From Piscinibacter gummiphilus (lineage in GTDB: Bacteria > Pseudomonadota > Gammaproteobacteria > Burkholderiales > Burkholderiaceae_C): 64,000 nt of DNA. Positions 7,020 to 16,917 of the stretch are shown here, in pieces. The stretch is taken from NCBI RefSeq assembly GCF_032681285.1, contig NZ_CP136336.1, positions 4,575,001 to 4,639,000 on the forward strand. Reading direction: 5' to 3'. Made by a program: the position numbers and the translations under genes. How positions within the stretch are numbered: the stretch's first letter is position 1; each line of letters begins with the position of its first letter. The notes below the pieces were generated by a model. The model saw only the letters and a program-made list of their open reading frames with translations, ran no database searches and was not told the DNA's origin.

Positions 7020-7526
7020 ATCCCCCCAAGACTCCCGGTGATGCCTTTCTCGCCACCAGTCGGCGAGTGGCGCAGCGCGGCCATTCCGTAGCAGCCCCAG
7101 GGCTTCGATCTGTCGAACCGCCGAGATGGGGCGAGCCTGCCCATTGATGACCGCGCCATTGCAGTAGAGCGCTGCCAGCAGGGCGCGCCCGTGGCCTAGC
7201 TGGAGCGACACCACCTCCGACACGTTCCTGAGTTCGAGAATGTTGACGGCGGGTGCGTCGCCGAGCCTCTTGGCACACAGAACGCATTGACTCAGGTACA
7301 CACACTTGCCAGCACGCTCATCTGTGCGGACGAGACTCCACGGCGACTCACGCGTACTTGGACGCCGCGCTTCGTTCCCATGCTGAAGCGGCTTGCCGAG
7401 ACGGCTACGCAAGGCGAACAAAGTGGCAAGTGAACGTCGTTCATGACCACCGTCGATACTGTTTAAATGTACAGTATCGTATTCCTCGGGTAACCCGAAG
7501 GCAACACCAGCAACGCCCAGTCTCAA
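7005..7526 (-). CDS. Possible remnant gene with conserved ADWW(R/Q)ER tail
   Basis: This minus-strand frame reads plausibly as protein from about base 7430 down to the stop, for example NILELRNVSEVVSLQLGHGR, then ARPISAVRQIEALGLL and AAPLADWWRER. The last segment is also encoded on the minus strand of the left repeat (ATPFADWWQER, around 5317-5349), so the tail was part of an ancestral gene converging on the 223-aa gene. The first ATG (7526) lies upstream of the LexA-type box at 7457-7476, so the true start, if any, must be internal; no good ATG with a ribosome-binding site is seen in this frame. It may be a truncated or frameshifted gene. The family is not recognised. Confidence 0.3.
   Translation of the reverse strand: MRLGVAGVAFGLPEEYDTVHLNSIDGGHERRSLATLFALRSRLGKPLQHGNEARRPSTRESPWSLVRTDERAGKCVYLSQCVLCAKRLGDAPAVNILELRNVSEVVSLQLGHGRALLAALYCNGAVINGQARPISAVRQIEALGLLRNGRAAPLADWWRERHHRESWGDGEAL
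7457..7476. promoter_or_regulatory. LexA (SOS) box
   Basis: The sequence TACTGTTTAAATGTACAGTA has two perfect 6-base arms around an 8-base AT-rich centre and fits the CTGT-N8-ACAG LexA operator consensus, including the flanking T-A and T-A. One more base pair on each side extends the palindrome in GATACTGT/ACAGTATC. Its immediate neighbour on the minus strand is a possible promoter whose -10 touches the box. On the plus strand the next gene is groES, with its own promoter 127 bases further on. Confidence 0.8.
7476..7504 (-). promoter_or_regulatory. Possible sigma-70 promoter abutting the LexA box
   Basis: Read on the minus strand, TTGCCT (complement of 7499-7504) is followed after 17 bases by TACGAT (complement of 7476-7481), which runs directly into the LexA box. 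That geometry is typical of SOS-repressed promoters. It would transcribe the remnant frame ending at 7005, or the 50-codon frame 7292-7444. Hexamer matches are moderate, so this is a suggestion. Confidence 0.4.
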
Positions 7527-7602
7527 CGCTGTAGTTAGGCGAGTTCAGAAGTCAGTGGCGAAAATTCGAGAGTCAACGAACTCCGACAGCGGCGCCACCC
7601 TC

Positions 7603-7630
7603 TTGAAAGCGCTCCGCGCACCCCTATAAT
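7603..7630 (+). promoter_or_regulatory. groESL promoter (sigma-70/sigma-32 type)
   Basis: TTGAAA (7603-7608), 16 bases, then TATAAT (7625-7630) make a near-ideal vegetative promoter. The same bases read as CTTGAAA ... CCCCTATAAT also resemble the heat-shock sigma-32 pattern (CTTGAA with a CCCC-containing -10), so dual use is plausible. The CIRCE operator follows 7 bases after the -10, where HrcA binding would block transcription. Confidence 0.8.
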
Positions 7631-7637
7631 TCCGCTG

Positions 7638-7664
7638 CTAGCACTCGGCGGCGCTGAGTGCTAA
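7638..7664 (+). promoter_or_regulatory. CIRCE operator (HrcA repressor site)
   Basis: The inverted repeat CTAGCACTC, nine bases, GAGTGCTAA matches the CIRCE consensus TTAGCACTC-N9-GAGTGCTAA with a single difference in the first base. It overlaps the expected transcription start of groES. HrcA binding here would keep groESL low until heat or protein-folding stress titrates GroEL. The hrcA gene itself is not in this window. Confidence 0.92.
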
Positions 7665-7771
7665 CCAGATTGCCAGCCCGGTTTGCGGCATGGCTTTCAG
7701 CAAAGTACATGAGCACAAACTTGCGTGCTCATCCCATTCAGAACTCGGCTTTGAGTCCTCAAGGAGATGCT

Positions 7772-8062
7772 ATGAAACTTCGTCCGTTGCACGATCGCGT
7801 GATCGTCAAGCGCCTGGAAAACGAAACCAAGACCGCCTCGGGCATCGTGATCCCCGACAACGCCGCCGAGAAACCCGACCAGGGTGAAGTGCTGGCTGTC
7901 GGCCCCGGCAAGCGCAACGACAAGGGCGACTTCGTGGCCCTGAACATCAAGGTGGGCGACCGCGTCCTGTTCGGCAAGTACAGCGGCCAGACCGTCAAGG
8001 TCGACGGCGATGAGCTCCTGGTGATGCGCGAAGAAGACCTCTTCGCCGTGGTCGAGAAGTAA
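7772..8062 (+). CDS. groES: Co-chaperonin GroES
   Basis: The 96-residue protein starts [16 protein letters not shown] and contains the mobile loop ([23 protein letters not shown] region) that contacts GroEL, then [20 protein letters not shown]. The start at ATG 7772 is fixed by a good Shine-Dalgarno (AAGGAG, 7761-7766) and by the family's normal length; the ATG-initiated reading from 7658 would pass through the leader. GroES caps the GroEL folding chamber. It forms an operon with groEL (49-base gap) behind a heat-shock-like promoter and CIRCE. Confidence 0.98.
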   Translation: MKLRPLHDRVIVKRLENETKTASGIVIPDNAAEKPDQGEVLAVGPGKRNDKGDFVALNIKVGDRVLFGKYSGQTVKVDGDELLVMREEDLFAVVEK

Positions 8063-8093
8063 TCACTTCTCCCTGCACCTTCCAATCAACTGA

Positions 8094-9761
<1,668 letters not shown>

Positions 9762-9786
9762 GACGTCCAGGCTCGGCGCCTGCTCC

Positions 9787-10947
9787 TCAAGAGCAACGCC
9801 TCCTGCAAAGGGCTGCTTCGGCAGCCCTTTTTTCTTCGCGCTCGGGGGCCAACACCGGCTGCAAGCGCGGGCGTCGCTCAGGCACCGCGCAGGCTTCGCG
9901 CGGCACGCACAGGTCGACGCGGCGCAGGTTGGCCACACGGTCGTAGGGCGCAGTTTCGAAACAAGGCGCGCAACCCGGCGCACTGGCCTGCACCAGCAGG
10001 TCCGGCGAGACGTCGCCACGCGGCTGGCGGAAGCGGAAGAGATAGCGCCCCTGCCCGTCGGTGATCGCGTGGCCCAGTTGCTCGCGCAGCCCGGTGCCCC
10101 GATAGGCGCCCCCGGCCTCTTCGCTCGCGCTGCGGTGGTAGCGCTCGAAGTGCAGCAGCACCGACGCGGCAGGGACGGTGTCGCACGGCTGCCGCAAAAG
10201 TTGGTCGCGCAGGTGGGCGATGGCACCAAGCTCGGCGTGGGTGAGGATCGTGGCGCCCGCTTCCATCGCGTGGGCCTGGAAGGGCACGCGTCCCACCGAC
10301 GCCTGCAGCATCCTGACCGCCGCCTCCTGATCGGCGCCGCAACGGTCGGCTTCGTCGAGCCGCGATTCGAAGCGCAAGCCCACCGCTGCCGTGGGCAGGC
10401 CGCTCGGCAACACCAGCGGCGTGAGGTCGCCATGCAGCCCGGCCGTCGTTCGCCAGCGCTGCGGATAGAGCTTGCCGAGCACCGCCTCCAGCGCCGGATA
10501 ACGCGCGCACACCGCCGGCACGTCGACCGGTGCGTCGAGCACCAGGTAGTCGTCGCGGCGTGGGTTGAAGGGCATGGCCGCGTCATGGGCCGTCACCTCG
10601 CCATACACCACGTGCTCGCACCGGCTGATGGGCAGGGAGCAGTCGAGCACGAGGTCGTCGTACGCGTCATCGAGCCCCCCGTCGTTTGAGGCGATCTCCA
10701 CCCGCAGCAGCCCCGATTCCACGCTCGGCAGGCCCAGGCGCAGCTGCGACTCGCGCCAGGCCTCGCGGGTCGGGCGGTGCTGCACGCGCAGCGTCCAGTG
10801 CGCGCCCGTCACATGCAGGCGCTGGCCCACGATGCCGTCGTGCACGCCGTTGCCCACGTCCGCCCCGTCGATGACGACACGCTGCGCGTAGGCGGCGTCG
10901 CGGGCCCGCACCTGCACCGTCCAGCTGCCTTGCATGGTGATGGCCAT
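9787..10947 (-). CDS. Hypothetical protein with carboxypeptidase-regulatory-like region (386 aa)
   Basis: The start chosen is the ATG at complement 10945-10947 (MAITMQGSWTVQVRAR), which has an AGGAGA ribosome-binding site; an open frame extends further upstream but without a good start. No signal peptide is visible. Late in the protein, AITDGQGRYLFRFRQPRGD resembles the beta-sandwich turn of carboxypeptidase-regulatory/transthyretin-like domains, and CAPCFETAPYDRV follows. I do not recognise the family. The last 25 or so residues (rich in Arg, Glu, Cys) are encoded across the groESL terminator and look unlike the rest, so the original stop may have been lost. Confidence 0.6.
   Translation of the reverse strand: MAITMQGSWTVQVRARDAAYAQRVVIDGADVGNGVHDGIVGQRLHVTGAHWTLRVQHRPTREAWRESQLRLGLPSVESGLLRVEIASNDGGLDDAYDDLVLDCSLPISRCEHVVYGEVTAHDAAMPFNPRRDDYLVLDAPVDVPAVCARYPALEAVLGKLYPQRWRTTAGLHGDLTPLVLPSGLPTAAVGLRFESRLDEADRCGADQEAAVRMLQASVGRVPFQAHAMEAGATILTHAELGAIAHLRDQLLRQPCDTVPAASVLLHFERYHRSASEEAGGAYRGTGLREQLGHAITDGQGRYLFRFRQPRGDVSPDLLVQASAPGCAPCFETAPYDRVANLRRVDLCVPREACAVPERRPRLQPVLAPEREEKRAAEAALCRRRCS
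9807..9833 (+). terminator. Intrinsic terminator of groESL
   Basis: The stem GGGCTGC/GCAGCCC with a stable TTCG tetraloop is preceded by AAA and followed by six T residues, a classic rho-independent terminator 46 bases after the groEL stop. It lies inside the 3' end of the convergent minus-strand gene ending at 9787. Confidence 0.92.
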
Positions 10948-11116
10948 GTCCGAATTCTCCTGAAGTGGACTGAAGACCCGAGGGGATGCCCCGGGGCCGC
11001 CACCATGTTCCGGGCACGACGCGGCCCGTGTCCTTGAAGCGCCCTGAAACATCCTGAATCCGCGCCCCGGGGAACAGCCCGGTTTGACAAGCCCCCCTCG
11101 GGCCGCAAAATGAGCC

Positions 11117-13303
11117 ATGTCCGTCCCCCCGCTTCTCCAGCGCTTCGTCGACGACGAACTCCACCGCTCCGCGGACCTCATCTCCAGGACCTGCAGCGCC
11201 ACGCTGGAGCAGCTGCGCCAGCCGCGCGACCACCTGCTGACGAGCAGCGAGCGGCAGCACTATTTCGAGCTGGTGCAGGTGCTGCAACAGCAGCAGGGCG
11301 TCTACCAGAAGGCCTTCGTCGAAGCCCTGCGCCGCCTGGTGCTGGCCGAGATGGGCCCGGCCACGCAAGCCGAGGCGGACAGCTTCCGCATGAGCGGGCT
11401 GCAGCTGATGGACGAGACCCGGGTCGAATCCGACATCGAGATCTCACGCGCCATCCAGCAGATCGACAGCGCCGCCGAGTGGGAGCTGCGCGAGTTGCAG
11501 ACCTTCACCTCCACGCTGCGCGGGCAGGGGCACGTGACGGCCGAGTCCAACCCGCTGCGGCCGCAATCGTTCGCCCGGGCCCTGTGGGAAGCCGGGTCCG
11601 CCTTGCCCATCACCGGAGTCCAGCAGAGCATCCTGCTCCGGGTGTCGGCCACCGTGATCGGCGGGCTGCTGCGCACGGCCTTCGCCGCGGCCAGCACGCG
11701 GCTCGAATCGCAAGGCATCGAGCCCGGCATCTACCGCACCGTGGTGATCGCCCCCGGTGCCGGCCGCGACGCCCCGCCCGAGATGGATGTGACGCGCCCC
11801 GGCGCGCTCGATGGCCTGATGCGCAGCATGCCCGGTGGGGGTGCCGACACCGGCAGCAGCCCGGTCACCGGCGAAGCCAAGCGGCGCGCTTTGCCCACCA
11901 CCACGCCCGCGCTCGAGCAGGCCTTGATGCGTGTCGAAGAACTACTGCGCCGCATGCCCACCGGCGACGCAGCCGCCATCGCTGCCTCGCCGCCGCCCCT
12001 GCGCCTGGCCCACCACCGCGCCGCGCTGATGGCCACCGCGGGCGAGACGGTCGACCGGCAGATCATCGAGCTGCTGTCGCGCCTCTTCGAGACGATCCTC
12101 TCCGACCGCAGCCTCTCCACGCCCCTTCAGGGCGTGATCGCCCGGCTGCAGGTGTCGGCCCTGCGCATTGCACTGCTCGACCCGAGCATGCTCGACGCCT
12201 ACGACCACCCGGTGTGGCAGCTGCTCGACCGCATCGTCACCGCTGCAAGCGCCTACCCGCACCCCTACGACACACGCCTCATCGCGCTGCAGGAGTTCTG
12301 CGACAAGCTCGTGCAACAGATGAGCGCCGCGCCGCAGCAAGACAGCGCCCTCTACCGCCACAGCCTGGGCCGGCTCGATGCCTTCCTCGCCGACCAGCTG
12401 CGCCGCCAACGGCGCGAGGCCGAGCCCAGCGTCGAGACCCTCATGCGCGCCGAGCAGGCCGAAGCGCTGCAGCGCACGCTGGCCGGGCGCCTGGTCGAGC
12501 AGATGGCCCACGTGCCCGCGAGCCCCACGCTGCGCCGCTTCATCACCGGCACCTGGTCGCACGTGCTCACGCAGTCGGTGCAGCAGCATGGCGACCAGAG
12601 CCCGCAGACCACCGGCTACCTGAAGACCGTCGACGAGCTGCTCTGGAGCCTGAAGCTGCCCGACCACCCCAAGAGCCGCCAGCGCCTGCTGGAGCTGCTG
12701 CCGGGGCTGCTGCAGCGCCTGCGCGACGGCATGGCGCTGGTGCAGTTGCCGCCGGCCGAGCAGCAGGCGGTGTTCGACGAGCTGATGAAGGTCCATTCCG
12801 ACGCATTGCGGCCGGGAGCGCGCCCCGCGCCGGCGGGTGGCAAGTCCGACGACCAGCTCACCCCGGAAGAGATCGTCCAGCGCATGCGCGAGGAAGAGCA
12901 TCCGGAAGCCCTGCCCGAGCCCGACCCGCTCGACGGCTCGGCCTTCAGTGATTCGCTGATCGACCTCGCGTCGATGGAAACCGTGCCCGCCGCGCTGATG
13001 GACAGCGCCGAGCCGGGTTCATCGGCCGACGAAGCCAAGCAGTGGGTGCAACGCATGGCCCCAGGCGAGCGCTACCGCATCTTCCTGCATGGCGCATGGA
13101 CCTGTGTGCAGCTGCTGTGGCGCAGCGACCAGGGCCACTTCTTCCTTTTCGCCGGTGAGCTGCCGCAGCAGACGCATTCGGTGAGCCTGCGGGCATTGGA
13201 GCGGCTGCGCGCCGAGAAGCTGTTGCGCCCGCTGCACGAGCAACCGCTGATCCAGCGTGCGGTCGACGGCCTGCTGCTCAACCTGGCCCGGCCGGTCGGG
13301 TGA
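11117..13303 (+). CDS. DUF1631 family protein
   Basis: The 728-residue protein starts MSVPPLLQRFVDDELHRSAD. It is helical, rich in Gln, Arg and Leu, and matches the general character of the DUF1631 family of large cytoplasmic proteins in beta- and gammaproteobacteria. A Pro/Gly/Ala-rich linker lies near residues 210-260. The C-terminal part (ERYRIFLHGAWTCVQLLWRS, then FFLFAGELPQQTHSVSLRAL) looks like a small PilZ-like or beta-rich module. Function is unknown. It ends 3 bases before the convergent engB stop. Confidence 0.85.
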   Translation: MSVPPLLQRFVDDELHRSADLISRTCSATLEQLRQPRDHLLTSSERQHYFELVQVLQQQQGVYQKAFVEALRRLVLAEMGPATQAEADSFRMSGLQLMDETRVESDIEISRAIQQIDSAAEWELRELQTFTSTLRGQGHVTAESNPLRPQSFARALWEAGSALPITGVQQSILLRVSATVIGGLLRTAFAAASTRLESQGIEPGIYRTVVIAPGAGRDAPPEMDVTRPGALDGLMRSMPGGGADTGSSPVTGEAKRRALPTTTPALEQALMRVEELLRRMPTGDAAAIAASPPPLRLAHHRAALMATAGETVDRQIIELLSRLFETILSDRSLSTPLQGVIARLQVSALRIALLDPSMLDAYDHPVWQLLDRIVTAASAYPHPYDTRLIALQEFCDKLVQQMSAAPQQDSALYRHSLGRLDAFLADQLRRQRREAEPSVETLMRAEQAEALQRTLAGRLVEQMAHVPASPTLRRFITGTWSHVLTQSVQQHGDQSPQTTGYLKTVDELLWSLKLPDHPKSRQRLLELLPGLLQRLRDGMALVQLPPAEQQAVFDELMKVHSDALRPGARPAPAGGKSDDQLTPEEIVQRMREEEHPEALPEPDPLDGSAFSDSLIDLASMETVPAALMDSAEPGSSADEAKQWVQRMAPGERYRIFLHGAWTCVQLLWRSDQGHFFLFAGELPQQTHSVSLRALERLRAEKLLRPLHEQPLIQRAVDGLLLNLARPVG

Positions 13304-13306
13304 GGT

Positions 13307-13999
13307 TCAGGCCGCGTGCACCCAGTCGTGAAGCACGCAGGCCGCGTCGCCCACGCCTGATTTCTTGAGCGCCGAGAAGAGCGACATGCTCACATCGGCC
13401 TCGTCGGTCGACAGCTCGCCCAGCACCGACTGCGCAGTTTCGAGAGCCTCGTTCGCCTCGCGGCGGTTGAGCTTGTCGGCCTTGGTCAGGAGCACCAGCA
13501 GCTTGACCGAACCGTTGCCCACCCGCGAGGCCACGAACTCCAGCAACTGGCGATCGAGGTCGGTGAAGCCGAGTCGCGAGTCGACCATCAGCACCACGCC
13601 GGTGAGGCTGCGGCGCAGCTCCAGGTAATCGGCCATGACCTTCTGCCAGCGCCGCTTCGCATCCTTGGCCACCGCGGCGTAGCCATAGCCCGGCAAGTCG
13701 GCGAACAAGGCGTCGGGGGCCGTCTTCGGGCCCAGCTCGAAGAGGTTGATGTGCTGCGTGCGGCCCGGCGTCTTCGAGGCGAAGGCGAGCTGCTTCTGCT
13801 GCGTCAGCGTGTTGATGGCGGTCGACTTGCCGGCATTCGAGCGGCCGACGAAGGCGATCTCGGGCAGCTCGGTGGCAGGCAGCTGGTGCAGCTGGCTCGC
13901 GGTGGTGAGGAAACGCGCGGTGTGCGTCCAGGCCAGTGCGGCCTTCTCGGCGTCCTCGGGTGTGTCGACCGAAGGGTTGGAATTGTTTTGTTCGGTCAT
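13307..13999 (-). CDS. engB: Ribosome biogenesis GTPase EngB/YsxC
   Basis: The 230-residue protein has GTPase motifs in the EngB order: G1 GRSNAGKST (52-60), the G3 region DLPGYGYAA, G4 TKAD and the SAL motif near the C terminus. It assists assembly of the large ribosomal subunit. The start is the ATG at complement 13997-13999 (MTEQNNSNP), giving a short N-terminal extension typical of Burkholderiales members; the open frame further upstream runs into the divergent cytochrome gene and is rejected. Confidence 0.96.
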   Translation of the reverse strand: MTEQNNSNPSVDTPEDAEKAALAWTHTARFLTTASQLHQLPATELPEIAFVGRSNAGKSTAINTLTQQKQLAFASKTPGRTQHINLFELGPKTAPDALFADLPGYGYAAVAKDAKRRWQKVMADYLELRRSLTGVVLMVDSRLGFTDLDRQLLEFVASRVGNGSVKLLVLLTKADKLNRREANEALETAQSVLGELSTDEADVSMSLFSALKKSGVGDAACVLHDWVHAA

Positions 14000-14059
14000 G
14001 GAGGGGCCCAAAGCCCGGCATTGTAAAATCCCTGGGTTTTGCATCAAAAGACCGAGCCC

Positions 14060-14695
14060 ATGAAGCCCTTCGCCACCTTGACCTCCTTGCTGATTGCTTG
14101 CGCTGCGGGTGCCTTCTTCGCACCTGCGATGGCCGCCACCCCGGCCGCCCCCGCCAAGCCCGATCCCGCCAAGGGCCAAGAGCTGTCCACCAAGGTCTGT
14201 GGCGCCTGCCACACCGCCGATGGCTCGCGTGGCGCTCCTGCCAACCCCATCCTCCAGGGCCAGCACCCGGAGTACATCGTCAAGCAGCTCGCCGAGTTCA
14301 AGGAAGGCAAGCGCGCCAACCCCGTCATGCAGGGCATGGCCGCGCCGCTGTCGGACGCCGACATGAAGAACGTGGCCGCCTTCTACGCTGGCGTGCAACC
14401 CAAGCCCGGCTTCGCCAAGAGCAAGGACACCGTCGCCCTGGGCGAGAAGATCTACCGCGGCGGCATCGCCGAGCGCAACGTGCCGGCCTGTTCGGGCTGC
14501 CACGGCCCCACCGGCTCGGGCGTGCCCTCGCAGTACCCGCGCCTGCGCGGCCAGCATGCCGACTACACCGAAGCACAGCTCAAGGCCTTCCGCGACGGTG
14601 GCCGCAAGAACAGCCCCATCATGACCGGCGTGGTCGCCAAGATGAACGACAAGGAGCTGAAGGCCGTGTCGGACTACATCGCCGGCATGCGCTGA
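14060..14695 (+). CDS. Dihaem cytochrome c4-type protein
   Basis: The 211-residue product has an N-terminal Sec signal peptide (hydrophobic stretch, cleavage near AMAATP) and two cytochrome c domains, each with a CxxCH haem site (CGACH and CSGCH). Each domain has a following distal Met region (NPVMQGMAAPLSD and NSPIMTGVVAKMND). This is the cytochrome c4 layout: a periplasmic electron carrier that feeds terminal oxidases. The ATG at 14060 is chosen over 14039 because it starts the signal peptide directly. A terminator follows at 14719. Confidence 0.92.
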   Translation: MKPFATLTSLLIACAAGAFFAPAMAATPAAPAKPDPAKGQELSTKVCGACHTADGSRGAPANPILQGQHPEYIVKQLAEFKEGKRANPVMQGMAAPLSDADMKNVAAFYAGVQPKPGFAKSKDTVALGEKIYRGGIAERNVPACSGCHGPTGSGVPSQYPRLRGQHADYTEAQLKAFRDGGRKNSPIMTGVVAKMNDKELKAVSDYIAGMR

Positions 14696-14718
14696 ACGCA
14701 GCGTCTGCACAAGTACGA

Positions 14719-14742
14719 GGCCGGTCACTGACCGGCCTTTTT
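14719..14742 (+). terminator. Intrinsic terminator after the cytochrome c gene
   Basis: GGCCGGT and ACCGGCC pair around a CACTG loop, followed by five T residues. It lies 23 bases after the cytochrome stop codon. Confidence 0.88.
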
Positions 14743-14813
14743 GTTTGCGCTGCCGATTGCCGCGCCGCAGCACCTGTGCCTATAGTGTGGCCACCGACAC
14801 TCCTGTCTGCGCC

Positions 14814-15173
14814 ATGCCCTACATCCGCCGCGGCCCCGACGGTTCCATCGAAAGCCTGCACCGCCACGACCATGGCGGCATGGAGTTCCTTCCCGAAGGC
14901 CACAGCGACCTGATGGCCTTCGTGGGGCACAACATGCAGACCAACAGCGAATTCGGCCGGCTCGACGCCGACTTCGTGCGTGTGATCGAAGACGTGATCG
15001 ACACGCTCATCGTCAAGAACATCATCAACATCACCGACCTGCCGGGCGAAGCCCAAGCCAAGCTCTTCGCCCGCAAGAGCTTCCGCGAGCGGGTGTCGCG
15101 CAACTCGCTGCGCCTCTTCTCCGACACCCAGTTCGGCACCGTCATCGACGACACCAACTTCAGCGATCTCTGA
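14814..15173 (+). CDS. Small conserved protein, often misnamed tryptophan synthase beta-like (119 aa)
   Basis: The product starts MPYIRRGPDGSIESLHRHDH and contains a Gly/His/Glu-rich head and a helical acidic body (DFVRVIEDVIDTLIVKNIIN, then LPGEAQAKLFARKSFRER). It belongs to a small family that is common in Burkholderiales and usually annotated as tryptophan synthase subunit beta like, although it has no resemblance to the PLP enzyme TrpB. Function is unknown. No signal peptide or membrane helix is seen. It stands alone between the cytochrome terminator and msrP. Confidence 0.8.
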   Translation: MPYIRRGPDGSIESLHRHDHGGMEFLPEGHSDLMAFVGHNMQTNSEFGRLDADFVRVIEDVIDTLIVKNIINITDLPGEAQAKLFARKSFRERVSRNSLRLFSDTQFGTVIDDTNFSDL

Positions 15174-15260
15174 GCAACCCGCCTGCCTGCACCTGATGTG
15201 AACCAGTTGTAAGCTCGACCGCTCCAAAAGCGACCGAGCTGCATCTGCACAGGAGCTGTC

Positions 15261-16253
<993 letters not shown>

Positions 16254-16260
16254 CCCGCGC

Positions 16261-16878
16261 ATGCCGGCCAGTCGTTCCCCGTGGCTGCACCCCGCAGCCA
16301 AGCCGCTGCTGTTCGTCGTCTGCGCGCTGCCCTTCGCGTGGTTGCTCTACGGTGCGTTTGCCGACACGCTCGGCCCCAACCCCGCCGAGGCGCTGATCCG
16401 CGGCACCGGCGACTGGACGCTGCGCTTCCTCTGCCTCACGCTGGCCATCACGCCGCTGCGGGTGATGACGAAGCAACCGGCACTTGCGCGTTTTCGCCGC
16501 ATGCTGGGGCTCTACGCCTTCTTCTACGCCGTGCTGCACTTCCTGTCGTATGGCTGGCTCGACATGGGCTTCGACCTCGACGCGATCGTGCGCGACATTC
16601 CCAAGCGACCGTTCGCGCTGGTCGGCTTCCTCGCGCTGCTGCTGATGGCGCCGCTGGCGGCCACCTCGTTCAACCGCGCGATCAAGGCGCTGGGCGCCAA
16701 GCGCTGGCAGTGGCTGCACAAGCTCGTCTACGCGGTCGTGCTGCTGGGCCTGCTGCACTTCTTCTGGATGCGCGCCTCGAAGAACAACCTGGCCGAAGTG
16801 TTCGTCTACGCTGTGGTCATCGCCCTGCTCCTGGGCTGGCGCATCGTGCATGCGCTCGGGCGCAAAAAAGCGGGCTGA
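16261..16878 (+). CDS. msrQ: Haem-containing membrane subunit MsrQ (YedZ)
   Basis: This 205-residue integral membrane protein has about five to six hydrophobic helices and histidines suited to haem b ligation (AVLHFLSYG, WLHKLVYAVVLLGLLHFFW). It fits MsrQ, which passes quinone or flavin electrons to MsrP. It forms a two-gene operon with msrP. The stop lies inside a hairpin that also terminates the convergent sugar operon. Confidence 0.95.
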   Translation: MPASRSPWLHPAAKPLLFVVCALPFAWLLYGAFADTLGPNPAEALIRGTGDWTLRFLCLTLAITPLRVMTKQPALARFRRMLGLYAFFYAVLHFLSYGWLDMGFDLDAIVRDIPKRPFALVGFLALLLMAPLAATSFNRAIKALGAKRWQWLHKLVYAVVLLGLLHFFWMRASKNNLAEVFVYAVVIALLLGWRIVHALGRKKAG

Positions 16879-16896
16879 GCCGCAGCCCCAGCCCGC
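16864..16896 (-). terminator. Intrinsic terminator of the sugar ABC operon
   Basis: Read on the minus strand, GCGGGCTG and CAGCCCGC form an 8-bp stem (16870-16877 with 16889-16896) followed by six T residues (complement of 16864-16869). It lies 22 bases after the stop of the last gene of the minus-strand operon and overlaps the 3' end of msrQ. Confidence 0.85.
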
Positions 16897-16917
16897 AACC
16901 GCGCACTCCTCGCTTGC

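Larger units (their letters stand above)
6866..7076. repeat. Right direct repeat flanking the RT cassette
   Basis: This is the second copy of the block at 5154-5361, in the same orientation and offset by about 1.7 kb. Conserved sub-blocks are 6866-6978 (coding remnant) and 7046-7076 (31-base block), with nearly the same internal spacing as the left copy (180 versus 177 bases). Upstream of 6866 the similarity stops abruptly, which marks a junction. The pair could support loss or duplication of the RT cassette by homologous recombination. Confidence 0.8.

Noticed and set aside
7292..7444. 50-codon frame directly after the LexA-linked promoter
   Set aside because: It has a weak GGTGG site but no motif; recorded only as a possible product of the LexA-linked promoter, not as a gene.
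7534..7540. GTTAGGC as an integron attC core site
   Set aside because: The 7-base match has no partner core site or attC-like fold at a suitable distance and no integrase gene is present; probably chance.
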